Of a stretch of 64,000 bases of DNA, positions 44,515-55,870 are shown one piece after another. Origin of the DNA: Neoconidiobolus thromboides FSU 785 (taxonomy: Eukaryota; Entomophthoromycota; Entomophthoromycetes; Entomophthorales; Neoconidiobolaceae). Position numbers and translations under genes: made by a program. Position 1 is the first letter of the stretch, and each line of letters starts with the position of its first letter. Under the pieces are notes generated by a model. That model was not told where the DNA came from. It worked only from the letters and a program-made list of their open reading frames with translations, and made no database searches. The stretch spans positions 36,691 through 100,690 of the forward strand of contig MU626326.1 in assembly GCA_025603075.1 (NCBI GenBank), in the 5' to 3' direction.

Positions 44515-47429
44515 TTACATCCTTAGTCTACAAAATAAAGCATTATGATCCACCTTCTCCCTTAAATATCGACCATAAAAACCCACTTGAAACCCTTCCG
44601 GTTTAAATGTAAATTTTTGATACAAAATAAGAGCTGGATTAGTAGCAGATACATGCAAAGTTAAATCTTTATGTTTTGCAGACATAGCTAAATGATATAA
44701 CATAAATTTAGCTATACCTATTTTTTGAAATTTAGGGTCCACAGCAAGATAAGTTATATAACATTCAGGTGTCATGAACCCAACTCCAATTAGTTGATAA
44801 CCATAAAACGCAAGAATTGAATATTCAGGATATTGTAAACTTTCTTTCACTAAGGAAATTTAATATTATATGGTTTTTATGGATTATTAAATATTAATTA
44901 CTATCAATTCCTGGCCAAAACATAGATTGTAAAAATGTGTTAACTTGATCTAAATATTTGTTATCCATATAACAAAAATCAATAGGTATTTTTAAATCCC
45001 ATTCACTAATACCAAAATATATTAATATTAAATATCTATTATATAATATAATAGCAACTTACTATATATTTAAATTATGATTTTTATATTGATGATTCTG
45101 TATTAAATATAATGTTTTTAAATAGACAGGTAATTTATTAGGTCCTAATTTATAAACTCTTCTTATATATGGTTGTAATACTACTTGATTGTAAGGTGAT
45201 ATTCTTAAACTTTGATTTTCTAGTTTTTGTATTGAGTTAATATTTCCATATATTCTAGATGCAAAAGAATTGGAATATGGAGTAGCGTTGATCTAATAAA
45301 TACGTTAATAAATAATTACAATAAATAATTCTAATTCTAGTAATATAAAATAATATTACCTTAAACTCTTTGATTTTCTTATTAATATTACTCATACTAC
45401 TTTTACCATAATAAAATTCATCAATAGCTTTTTGATATTCATTATTTTTAACAATTCCACTATTGTTATTTTCCAAAGGTATAGTTGCTTTATCTTTATG
45501 TAGATAATTAAATATAAATTTATCAATATTAAATTCTTTTAATTCTAATGCTCTCTTATTCTAAAATAATATTAACAAAATTGATTGATTTAATTTATTA
45601 TTTACCCTTTTCAATTGTAATTTTCTTAACATCCTGTTACCATAACTTGGTAAGGGCTGAGTGCTATTTTGTAATTTTTGTAGAACTTCCCATTCTTGTT
45701 GATGAGACATATAAACTAAATTGCTATTGTTCATTTCTTTCATAAAATCTATAAACCCATTATTAATTGTTATTTTATCTGACTATTAAATATTTTGATT
45801 AATTATTGTTTTAATTTAGTTATAGAAACATTTACTATTTTTTCATCTGTTTCGCTATACGTTATATTTTCATTATTTTTTATATCTGATTCTAAACAAC
45901 ATTAGCAAGTGTTTAAAACAAAATACTAAATTTTTACTATCCTCTACTTTTAATGGCTCTTTTTTAATTATAATAGGACGAACTAAAAATAAATATAAAT
46001 ATAAAAATAAATACAATAATAACTTACAAAATACTCCATTTTCTACTTGTTCTCTTTTAACTTTTTTAATTTCTAATTCTTTGTTTTGATTCAAATATTT
46101 TCCATTCCATTCCATTCCATAATTAAAGTAATTCCTTTTATTGTTTTCATTATTATTACTATTGTTATTGTTGTCACTGTTATTCTCAACTTCATTTGAT
46201 TTAGCTTTGTTTATATCATCTTTAAATTTATTTATACTATGTTTGATCACCTGCTCTTGTCCTTCTTCTTCATCTGAAGTTGAACTCCATTGATCATAAT
46301 TATCTCCATTAAAATCTTCTGTTTCAGTACTTGTATCGCTTAAATTATCCATTTTATTTATAACTTTTAAATTATTTTTAATATTATAAGTAGTTTCTTT
46401 ATCTTCTATTTTTTCTATTTCTTTTTCTTTGACTTTTTCTATTTTGATTTTATCTTCTTTTTCTTTAACTGTCTTAACATCATTAATTCTATTATTTATA
46501 ATTATATTATTTGGATTTCCTCCTAAGCTTAGTATTTCTGGATCTAATTAAATCAGTTTAATATTTTATATAATTTAAGGTATTAATATAATTTACATGG
46601 CCCAATAGGTGCTTCAAAAATAGTTAATGCCCACCAACCTAAATAACATAAATAAAACTAAATAATAAATTAAAAATTAAAGTATAAAACTTACTTCTTT
46701 GACCTAAATCATTAATTCCGTTTTTAAATATTTTATTATTCACTGATAATGTACCAGATATAGTGTTTTTCCATGTAGCATACACTATAAATAAAATGAT
46801 ATTTAAAATAATATTTTGATTATTATATTAGATGAATTACTTTTTTTATCACCCATTAATAAACTCCAATTATTATTTAAAAAATCACAAATATCTTCTT
46901 TCAATTTAAAATAATAAGGTGCTTTTTCGTTAGTTGAACTGGATAATATTGTTTGATAAGTTAAATTATATAATACTAATTGTGCTACTGCACTCCTATA
47001 ATAATTGTCAAAAGTCAATTTTAGCTTTGGTTTGAGTAGGATATTAATTCAAAATAATTCCTAGTAATATTTTATAAAAAAGTAATAGAATCTATTGTTA
47101 CTTACCAACCCATATTAGCTCTTTCATAAACTTCTTGACCATTACAACGTTGGCAATTAAACCTCAAAAATGTATCGCCATAAAATAACTTCTCTGGTGG
47201 TGAAATTAAACATTCTATTTAATTAAACATTAACGTGTTCATGTAATTTAAAGATAATCATTTATTATTATTTACCTTCATGAAATTGAGCTTGACATTT
47301 CTCACATTGAATAACTTTTGTTCCTTCTTGTCTATTATTTTTATGTAAATATTTATTTATCATCATAATAAATTATTGAATTTACTTATCCAGCTTTCCT
47401 AAACAATAACAACTTGATAAATCGATCAT
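44515..47429 (-). CDS. KAT14: KAT14 (CSRP2BP)-like GNAT acetyltransferase of the ATAC type
   Basis: Fourteen exons, starting at 47429, 47331, 47214, 46995, 46784, 46638, 46543, 45982, 45891, 45782, 45560, 45292, 45005 and 44849, keep phase throughout and give 719 residues (human protein 782). The N-terminus has zinc-binding pairs CEKC and CQRC and the block WATWKNTISGTLSVNNK...WWAL typical of CSRP2BP. The middle is Lys/Glu/Asn-rich and disordered. The C-terminal GNAT domain is well conserved: FLQSMFWPGIDMKESLQYPE (across the last junction), YLAVDPKFQKIGIAKFMLYH (acetyl-CoA loop Q-K-I-G-I-A) and LHVSATNPALILYQKFTFKP. In animals KAT14 is part of the ADA2A-containing ATAC coactivator. A fungal ATAC-like complex is an inference. 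Confidence 0.9.
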
Positions 47430-47661
47430 TTTAAAAAGTATAAAAGCTTGATCTTATAATTTTAAAATTGAACTTTATTTTTGACTTTAAATAGCAAATG
47501 AGATTGAATTCAAAAAATTTCAAATTTCATAATTTAGATCTTAATAATATAATAATAACTCTTTATTTTCTAGTTGGTAAAGAATAAAAGTATAAAATAA
47601 AAAGCCATTCCAATATCTAATAACAAATAAAAGATATTGAGATATACCCCCAACGAAGCCT

Positions 47662-49160
47662 TTAACAAAACTGAAAAAAACATATTAATAAATACTGTAT
47701 TAATATTGAAATTCATTTTTACCTTCCAGGAGTGATAGCAATAAGTGCAAGTAACAAACGTAGTCATAGGTTCATCAGCAGATCGAATTTGTTTCTGATA
47801 ATATCTACATTTACGTTTTTTACATTTACCACATTTAAACATATCAGTTGTAGGTTTATCTTCTTTAGCGCCTTCAATATCTTTAAAGAAAGCTTCTTTA
47901 CGTAATTCAGCCTCTTCTTGACGAGCAAAAGAAACCATTTTCTAATATAAATAATAAAAAATGTAAAAATATGAACAAACGAATTGAAATGTTATAATTA
48001 ATTAAAACTTACAGTTGGTGGCATATTTGCAACATAATCTGGTTTATAAGTACCTTTTAATATTTTTTCATTAAATTCTGTGTTTCTAAAGTCTCTTAAA
48101 CAAGTGTTAATATTTCTAATATGATTATAATAATCCCTATTTTTAGTGGATCCAAAACGTTTCCAAGTTAAATCCTCAATTTGATTAACTAAATCCATAA
48201 CTGTTCTACCATCTATATTATTTTATATATTACTTTGTTATTCTACATTATTTTTTACTACTGTAATTTACCTATTTTAGTTAATCTACCTAGCCCTGAA
48301 TACAATACCCTACGTACTTGATTACGATAAGGTATATCATGAGGACGAAATTGTAAACCATCATCTTCTGGATATCTTTCTGGAAACTCTTTTTTTTCTG
48401 GGGGCATATAAATAGGTTGCTCCCTTTCTATTTTTAATTGTTTAATATAAATAATATAGATAATAAGTAAATTTAAAATTACGATTTTTACTAAATGCAT
48501 CAACCCTTTTGACTTTTACTGGTACATAAGTTTCATTCCCATTTTCATCTTTTACTAAACGTAATTTTTGTGCAGGTTCTAATTCTTCAATATCTACTCG
48601 TTTTTTGGGTACCACACTTAAATCTCCAAACGTTTTATCTATTCAATTATTATAATTATACTTTCTACAATAACACCAGAATAATTACATTCTTTTTTAA
48701 CTGGCTTAAGAGTCTTTTCACTAGCCTCTTCTAAATTAAAAGGTCAATATAAAATAAAAGTTATCATTTCAAATTTACTTTTAATTTTATCACTTTGAGA
48801 TATTTCAATTTTCCAATTATTAACAACTTCTTCGGCTATTTTACGAACTTTGCGATTATCTGAATTTCTAGAAAGACGAGTGAGGTATTTCCCAATTTCC
48901 GTTTTCTATATACCAATACCAATTATTAACTAATAATAACTTGAATTATTTATATAAATTAATACAATCAATATTTCCCTTGTAACTTCAATATTTCTTA
49001 ATCCAGCTAAAAAATGGATAACTGCCTAATTGTAACTTATATTAATAATACTAATATATTAAGTTACGTATTTTCTTACTTCATTATCTCCATCTCTTAA
49101 TAACTCATCTATCCTTCCTTTTGATTCTATTAAATTTTCAATTAATTTTCCTTTATGCAT
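47662..49160 (-). CDS. DST1: Transcription elongation factor TFIIS
   Basis: TFIIS rescues arrested RNA polymerase II by stimulating transcript cleavage. Nine exons (49160-49080, 49025-48966, 48905-48779, 48730-48689, 48638-48492, 48427-48272, 48212-48013, 47941-47723, 47670-47662) are in phase and give 346 residues. The three TFIIS parts are present: N-terminal LW domain ([15 protein letters not shown] ... [11 protein letters not shown] ... VVNNWK), central Pol II-binding domain ([33 protein letters not shown]) and C-terminal zinc ribbon ([29 protein letters not shown]). The catalytic acidic pair is D-E in RSADE. The final exon is just TTT-TGT-TAA, restoring the canonical WKFC end. Confidence 0.95.
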
Positions 49161-49513
49161 TTTAAAAAAATGATTTTAAATTTGACTTATTTTGACTTTA
49201 GTACAGCTTAGAGCCAATATTGATTGGTTGCTAAACAACTAGAGTTCTCTAAAGATGTTCAAGTTTATTTAATATACTAAATTATTGTTATATATTAATA
49301 TAGGTACAAGTATATATTAATCAAACCCTATTTGATTTTTTAGTAGCAATAGGCCAATTATAGTACAGTATCTATGCTTATCCATATTACAAACTATTTT
49401 AAGGAGTGTATTAAAATTATAACAAATAAAGTTAGAACACATCAAATAAAAAAATAGCTCAAAAAAATAAGTTTTAAATTTTATCTTTATTTCTTTATAG
49501 TAATAAATCCAAT
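49161..49513. other. Divergent promoter between TFIIS and the EF-hand gene
   Basis: About 350 bases of AT-rich DNA. No TATA box or repeat stands out. A 71-codon minus-strand frame here is unsupported. Confidence 0.4.
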
Positions 49514-50077
49514 ATGAAATTGTTTCAAACATTATTTAGTTTATATTTAATAAAAGCTAGTCTTGGTTATATTGATTTAGATATTGATAAAAGCGCTTAT
49601 TATAATAGTCCGGATGTAGAAGAGTAAGAATTTATATCTAAAGAGTTATGCTAAGTTATTAATTTAAATTTTACTTTTATAAAAGCTATATAAAAACACA
49701 TTTAGTTAACGGAAAACAAGTATATAAAGATAGTGATAAAAGTTATCTATTATTTTACATTTTAGATAAAGACGCCAATGGATTTTTAGATGGCCATGAA
49801 ATAAGAGCTAACATTCATAAATCCCAAAAAGAACGTCATTTAAAAGATGAATATAGTACCGTTTGGGATGTAGAACAATTAAATGAATATGTTGATATGG
49901 TATTAAAAGAAGATGATATTGATGGAGAGTAATTATTTTTACTTTTATTTTATTTTCAATTATTGATAATTTTGTTTTTTTAGTGGTCGTATTTCAATTG
50001 ATGAATTTATGGCATCTCAAATTTATCATCACCAAGTTGATAAAGAGGATATTGAAAAAGATAAAATTTTATCTTAA
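49514..50077 (+). CDS. Secretory-pathway EF-hand protein, MCFD2-like
   Basis: Three exons (49514-49623, 49686-49928, 49984-50077) give 148 residues. A signal peptide (MKLFQTLFSLYLIKASLG) is followed by a helical segment and two EF-hands with complete calcium loops: DKDANGFLDGHE near residue 66 and DIDGDGRISVDE near 115. The size, signal peptide and two-hand layout match MCFD2, the soluble partner of the LMAN1/ERGIC-53 cargo receptor. Calumenin-type proteins have more hands. The ERGIC role is inferred from the family, and the end (EKDKILS) is not a clear ER-retention signal. It converges on the DUF1295 gene about 70 bases away. Confidence 0.82.
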
Positions 50078-50145
50078 TTAAATAATAATAATAATTAAAA
50101 AATAAAAAGTAAATTATTATTATTTGATTTGGTTTGATTTGATTT

Positions 50146-51057
50146 TTATTTAAGTTTATTATAAACATTAATATCAAACTCTACTTCGGGTAAAGTAACA
50201 TTCGAAGTAAATAAATTAGGTAGAAATTTACCCGTTCTCTTTTGATAATTAGTATAAGTAGGATACTTTAATATGGATAATCTTTCAGTAAACCAGGTAG
50301 AACCATAAAACAAAGAACAGAGTATTAAAGCTGGATACCAAGGTTTAACATTATAACCTAATAATAAAATGTCTTTTCCAAATAAACTAATACAGAGCCA
50401 CATCATTTGTTCAGCTAGAAAATTAGCATGTCTTGAATAATAAAAGATACCTTTCGTCAAAAAACCACGTGAATAATCTCCCTTTAGTTCATTCTTGCTT
50501 TTTGGATATTGCTTGATTAGTTTATATTTCTTTATTTGAAATTCAAATTGCTGTTCGTCAGCAATTATTTCAATAATTAAAAACAAAATAAAACCTGAAG
50601 CAATCAGCCCATCTTTCAAAGTAATACTTGAAATTGGATTGAAATAGAAACAAGCCATTGGTAAAGTCAGTGCCCATAATAAATGAGATTGAAAAAAAGA
50701 AATAAAGAAAAAACTAAATAAATGTAATAAAACATTATTTAAATAACTAGATTTAGTCATAGTTAATATAAATTCTCGAATTGGCTTCCATCGATAATCT
50801 TCCTCGTTAAAATTATATCCTCCCTTACGATAAAAATTATAAGTCAATCTTAGCCCCCATACGGTTATTAAACTAGTAATTAATAAAGTTTTATTACTCT
50901 TTATAAAATAAAAATAAACCCAAGAGTGTAACACTGGTAAAATGGACCATAGTTTATCAATGGTACTATAATTTCCAGTAAAAGTAGATAATAAAAAAGA
51001 GACTATAATGGCAGTTATATTGATACCATAACTAATTGAAATTGGATTATTAAACAT
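50146..51057 (-). CDS. DUF1295 membrane protein (steroid 5-alpha-reductase-like fold)
   Basis: Single-exon gene of 303 residues with about eight hydrophobic segments. It carries the family landmarks IDKLWSILPVLHSWVYF, VWGLRLTYNFYRKGGYN, a second block EIIADEQQFEFQ, GFLTKGIFYYSRHANFLAEQ (the R-H-x-N-x-x-x-E-Q signature) and a C-terminal PTYTNYQKRTGKFLP. The family is related to the C-terminal part of steroid reductases and isoprenylcysteine methyltransferases; substrates in fungi are not established. The start is the first Met; no intron is needed. Confidence 0.92.
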   Translation of the reverse strand: MFNNPISISYGINITAIIVSFLLSTFTGNYSTIDKLWSILPVLHSWVYFYFIKSNKTLLITSLITVWGLRLTYNFYRKGGYNFNEEDYRWKPIREFILTMTKSSYLNNVLLHLFSFFFISFFQSHLLWALTLPMACFYFNPISSITLKDGLIASGFILFLIIEIIADEQQFEFQIKKYKLIKQYPKSKNELKGDYSRGFLTKGIFYYSRHANFLAEQMMWLCISLFGKDILLLGYNVKPWYPALILCSLFYGSTWFTERLSILKYPTYTNYQKRTGKFLPNLFTSNVTLPEVEFDINVYNKLK

Positions 51058-51197
51058 TTTTTGAAATAACTAATGTTAAGCAATTTGATTTAAAGTGATG
51101 AGTTGCGTCATTTATATAAGATTATTATAGAAAGATCGAATGATTTACACTCCAACTATAATTGGAAAACCATTATATTAAGTACAAAAATATGGTT

Positions 51198-51271
51198 TGC
51201 TTCAGCCCAGGTTCGAACTGGAGACCTTCACCTTGTAAGGGTGACGTGATAACCAACTACACTACCGAAGC
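51198..51271 (-). tRNA. tRNA-Val (TAC), second copy
   Basis: Base-for-base the same as the plus-strand tRNA at 28566-28639, on the opposite strand 22.6 kb away; flanking DNA is unrelated. Anticodon TAC, no intron. Confidence 0.95.
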
Positions 51272-51566
51272 AACTTGCTTACAAGTTAAAATAGAATTTT
51301 TATATAATACTATTGTCATACTTTATTAATCTAGTTGTAGATGTACATGCTTGATCTCATTATACTTATCTATATTTTATTGATTGTAACTTTTGTTTAT
51401 CTATTTTCTACTTTTTGTTATTTTGCACCTTAAATGTTTCTACCGAGTTTTATCTCTGATGAATTATATGTATTACTAGTAAATTCTTAGTTAATTTGTT
51501 AAGCTGATAGCTTTATAATAATCACACTAAGTAGGAAAATGCTTATGGAAATTGTTAATATTGGAT

Positions 51567-51674
51567 ATATGGGGGTGCCTTTTTTGGCTTCATTACTTTT
51601 TTTATCTTTTAAGCACCATTCGAACGAAAAAATTGCGAGTAAAATTCTTAAACACAAAAATACACCCCCATATA
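51567..51674 (+). repeat. MITE copy 9, best-preserved copy
   Basis: The reference copy of the family: 108 bases, TATATGGGGGTG at one end and CACCCCCATATA at the other, giving ~12-13-bp terminal inverted repeats that end in TA. Inside are TTTTGGCTTCATTAC, an AAGC(A/G)C-centred core and AATTCTTAAACACAAAAAT. It has no coding capacity. The TA ends suggest mobilisation by a Tc1/mariner-like transposase, which is inference. Confidence 0.92.
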
Positions 51675-51760
51675 GTTTGTGAAAATGTGATATTATGTAA
51701 TCCTGTTAGTACTCTAATATAATAATGATATTTGAAAATGATATTTTATAAATGTTCCAA

Positions 51761-51867
51761 TACATGTGGATGTATTTTTTTGTTTAAGAATTTTACTAAT
51801 AAACTTTCCACTCAAATAGCACTTAAAAAATGCAGAAAGTAATAAAACCAAAAAAACACCTCCATAC
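51761..51867 (-). repeat. MITE copy 10
   Basis: Opposite orientation to copy 9 and only 87 bases from it, so the two could form a large hairpin. Ends CATGTGGATGT and ACACCTCCAT. Confidence 0.88.
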
Positions 51868-52472
51868 TGTTAAATAGTTTAAATCAATAATATATTTATC
51901 TAACAAACGCTCATTTTCATAATGATTTTGTATTACTATCAAAAATAATAATGTTATTTCTTTTTAAATTTTTACGCTATATTAGTTATTTTATAGTGAT
52001 GGAAAATTAAAATACTATGTTGCACATTTTTGATAGAGATATAAAGCTTCTACAAAAGCTAATCTTCTTTGGGGACAGACAGAAGTAATATTTAAGTTTA
52101 TTTTGATAGGATTTCCATATCATTAAGTTTTTAAAGTAATAAATACATTAAGCAACTTGAATAATATTTTTCTACTTCAAAATAAGAGTATAATGATTTT
52201 TGGTATTAGTCTCATTAATCATATATAAATACATAATTTATATTACTTAAATATAAAATAATTTAGCTTGTAATCAACTATTTATTGAAGTCAATCAACT
52301 ATTGAAAATATGAATAAACCGATAAAATTAACTAGGAACTTAATAGCGAATTAAGCACTAAAATTAACAAAAATGATTGGTGAGCTAAAACAAATGAATT
52401 GGCGAATTCTGGTATGGGTATATCATTGATAAGTAAATAATCTTTTCAAAGCCTCTGCTATTCTAAACTAAA
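51868..52472. other. Upstream region of RPS25
   Basis: About 600 bases of AT-rich DNA holding the RPS25 promoter. No clear element is seen. Confidence 0.4.
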
Positions 52473-53057
52473 ATGGTAAGCTACTACTATGAAAATATTT
52501 AAATAGAGAGAATGGAATCTAGATAAAGGATACGATATACATCCATCAAAATATCAATTATAGAATGAATACAACATCAACTCGAGCTTGGTTTCAACAA
52601 AATTGAAAATAGTATATGGCTTAGATAATAGATTGAAATTTATAAATAAATATAATAAGACTGTAAAAGAAATGCAATTAAAACAATACTCTAGGCTAAA
52701 GGTGCTGCTCCATCATCCTCTTCCGGAGGTAAAAATAAGAAGAAGAAATGGTCAAAAGGAAAAGTAAAGGATAAGGCTAACAATGCCGTTATCTTTGACA
52801 AGACCTCCATGGATAAATTAATGAAAGAAGTACCAACCTATAAACTTATTACTCCTTCCGTTCTTGTTGATCGTCTTCGTCTTTCCGGTTCTTTAGCTCG
52901 CGTTGCTCTCCGTGAACTTGAAAAGATGGGTCATATCCGTCTTGTTATTCACCACGGTTCTCAACTCATCTACAGTAAGGATTTTTGTATTTTAAATTTT
53001 GTTAGATATTAAATATATATTTTAGCTCGTGCTACTGGCGGTGCTGCTGACGAATAA
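52473..53057 (+). CDS. RPS25: 40S ribosomal protein S25 (eS25)
   Basis: Three exons (52473-52475, 52695-52974, 53026-53057) give 104 residues. The product has the basic N-terminal tail ([20 protein letters not shown]) and the winged-helix core ([41 protein letters not shown]). The first exon is proposed to be ATG alone, followed by a GTAAGC donor and a 219-nt intron. This gives the expected Met-Ala-Lys start; no other in-frame ATG lies before the conserved part. The intron is four times longer than most here. I looked for a C/D-box snoRNA in it and saw none. An early intron is common in ribosomal protein genes and often affects expression. Confidence 0.93.
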
Positions 53058-54270
53058 ATTTAAACCAAAATATTAATAAATATTTATTTGGATTATGTAT
53101 TCATTGGTTTTAACAACTTATTATTTAACAAAGTGACACCTAGTACAAATTATGTTTTTCATTTCGATTTATACAGGATTTTTGTTATTATCAATGATAT
53201 TAGGAAAGACTAAGTGAATCGAAAATAGAACTAATTTTAGTATTTATAAATATGGCTTGATTCAACAACCTCAACCATAGGTGAATTAGTATTTTACAGC
53301 TCATGGCTGCTCTATTTTAAGAATTAATATTATTTTCAGGTAAATGCTTTATAAGAATTTTAAGGCTAGCAAACGGATACTTTCTAAATTTGATATATAA
53401 TTAATATAGTAATATTACTATGTAAAATGTATTCAAAGAACAATAAGTTATTTTGTAGAGGCTTTTTAGACATCATGAAGTCAAAACAAGGTATTATTAT
53501 AAAAAAAACTACGTTTATAGAGTAGTATCAAAATACTTAATCACAAATAAATGAACCATCTAAAGTTAAAGCTTATATATTTTTTAGTTCTTTACAATTT
53601 TTTTAATAGATACTAATTAATAAAAATATAATATTTAATGCTTTATCAATATTGAATCTAAAATCCAAAAATTATTTCAAATAATCATTTTTACTAACTA
53701 GTTATATCTTTCTAATATTAATATAAAACACTATAGGTAACTCGAGGGAACCAAAATTATATTTGTAAATTTGATTTTACTACCATTATTTTTGTTTTAT
53801 TTTGACATACTATTTAATCAAAACTTACAGAAAGCTAAGTGTTGTATTTGATATTAATCATTTAAAGTATGTCCAAATAGCAAGCCTAAAGATCTTATTA
53901 AAATATAAATGATCCAAATATAGTAAACATGTTCATCCCTAAAAAGCTGTTAAATTGGGTAGCTTAATTTTGAAAAAAATAAAGTAAACATCTTAGTAAT
54001 TGGCTATACTATTGGAAATTAGTAGTAGAAAGCTAGTTCTATTTTATATCACAAGTGATAAAGACAAAGTAAGGAAAGAGAAAGGGAAAGAGTATCAAAT
54101 ATCAAGAAGCGAGACAATAGTGAATTACCTTAAATTCAAAATTCAAAACAGTGAAGGCATATGAAAATAACACTTGAAAAGACTATTATTTTACGTATAG
54201 GAAGTAAAAAAAACAGAGACCCAAGAGGCTGTTGAAATTAAAAGGTGTAACGTGTTGAAATTTTCTAGGA
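53058..54270. other. Gene-poor stretch after RPS25
   Basis: AT-rich DNA; scattered short Lys/Glu-rich open stretches after 54060 may be the decayed 5' part of the pseudogene that follows. No confident feature. Confidence 0.4.
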
Positions 54271-54631
54271 CCAAATCGAACTGGATGAATATTTTAGAGA
54301 TAATATATTCTTAATTGATAATTTTTTATCAGATGATAAAATTAACCAAAAAGAACTTTTTGAAGTTAGCCGTATGGGATTTCATGAAATATAAGAGTGG
54401 GATAGAGGTTTTCTTGATATAAAAGAGGCTATGTTTAAACGAGAAATGGATGGGATGGCTAAAATAAGTAAATCATGACATGTTTTTAATGATCAACAAT
54501 TAAATCAAAAGAAAAAAGAATACTTTGAAAGTACGAAATATAAAAAGACTAATTTAAAAAAGACAGAGTCTAATAGAGTAAATTTTAATATTGTTAACTA
54601 GCATTATTTAATAATTCATAAAAATTGATTT

Positions 54632-54740
54632 TATATTTGGAATGTTTTTTGTGTTTAAGAATTTTATTAATAAATTTTCCACTTAAATAGTGCTTAAAGA
54701 TGGAAAAAGTAATGAAGCCAAAAAAACACCCCCATTTTAT
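54632..54740 (-). repeat. MITE copy 11, inside the Asn-rich relic
   Basis: Ends TATTTGGAATGTTT and AACACCCCCATTTTA. The 61-codon minus-strand frame across it is the same MITE-derived peptide seen at two other copies. Confidence 0.9.
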
Positions 54741-55180
54741 AATAGTGAAATGATAGGAGAACGGTATTTGAAACAACAAGAGATTTAAATGTCATTAAGT
54801 TACAATTTTATTATTGACAAAATAATAAAAGATGAAAATTATTTCATCATCCTTATAGTGAGGAAACAGATGGAGGAAGTCTTTGTACTTTAAATAACAA
54901 TAGTAATGATAATGCTTATCTTAACTCTTATCCCAGTAATTACGAATATCATGATCAAGCAGAAATTATGGGTTAGATAGATGAGTAAAGTAATGAAGAT
55001 AAATTGATTGATGACATAAATAATAATGAGTAAACGTCAGAACGGCCGAAACAAGAATATTTTAGAGGATGAATTGGAATTCTAAGTCAGAACAAAATGA
55101 ACGAAAGATAATAATATTAATATTAATAGAAATGGAAATGAAAACGAAAACACTAACATTAATAAAACAAATCATAACTA

Positions 55181-55199
55181 TAACTATAACTATAACTAC
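55181..55199 (+). repeat. Hexanucleotide repeat (TATAAC)n
   Basis: About three units within the Asn-rich relic, encoding alternating Asn and Tyr when read in the relic's frame. Confidence 0.6.
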
Positions 55200-55496
55200 A
55201 GGGAATATATAGAGAATTTACTGAATTTAAACCAGGATAATGATTCAACGAATGTACCAATGTTAGATAAAAATAAAATCAACAAGTAAAAGGTCTAGCG
55301 ACAATCTTTTGTTTGAAATAACAAAACATAAAAAGCATAATGAAACAAATAAATATTTAAGTATATATAATGCTACTTTCATGAAAAAAATAATAGTAGT
55401 GCTGATTTATGTAATAACAAGGTAAACATCTAAAATAGAAAAAAGTTATAAAAAAATTTCAGGTTGTAAATTTGTAGACAATTTAAATTTAATCAA

Positions 55497-55600
55497 TATA
55501 TAGGGATGTGTTTTTTTGTTTAAGAATTTTGCTGCAATCTTTCCACTCAAATAGCGCTTGAAAAATGGAAAAATAATGAAATCAAAATAGCCTCATATAG
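55497..55600 (-). repeat. MITE copy 12
   Basis: It keeps TTTTTGTTTAAGAATTTTGC and CTCAAATAGCGCTTG; the right end is shortened to AGCCTCATATA. Confidence 0.85.
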
Positions 55601-55870
55601 AAACTCTTAAATCAAGGATGACAATGAATATCAAAGACAATAATAATAGTAATCTAATAATGATTCTAACAATTAAGGTATGTAAATATAAAGTCAAACA
55701 CAATTAAATACATTTTCAAATAATGAAGGCCGTCTTTAAATTATTGTACCTTTTGATTATTAGTAGCTTATCTATATTTAATATTAAGTTTAATCAAAGT
55801 GCTATGTTATCTATATTACAGGTTTTGAAAAAAATAAAAATGAATATTTAGTATTTTTAATATAAATATA

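Larger units (their letters stand above)
54271..55289 (+). pseudogene. Asn-rich protein relic with several in-frame stops and a MITE insertion
   Basis: Coding-like plus-strand sequence survives in pieces. 54272-54600 reads about 110 codons (DEYFRDNIFLIDNFLSDDKI ... FNDQQLNQKKKEYFESTKYK) with two in-frame stops. After the MITE at 54632-54740, about 54850-55080 reads HHPYSEETDGGSLCTLN ... SYPSNYEYHDQ with at least four more stops. 55110-55289 reads an Asn-rich tail with NYNYNYNY, then EYIENLLNLNQDNDSTNVP and a TAA. The composition suggests a fungal regulatory protein with Asn-rich linkers; FNDQQLNQ...YFESTKY faintly recalls a homeodomain first helix, but not enough to name it. All three stop codons are used normally elsewhere, so decay is likelier than a changed code. 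Confidence 0.55.

Noticed and set aside
54271-55289. Stop codons in the Asn-rich relic as evidence of RIP-like C-to-T mutation or of reassigned stop codons
   Set aside because: Every stop codon can arise from a C-to-T change, so this pattern proves nothing, and TAA, TAG and TGA behave as ordinary stops elsewhere in the window.
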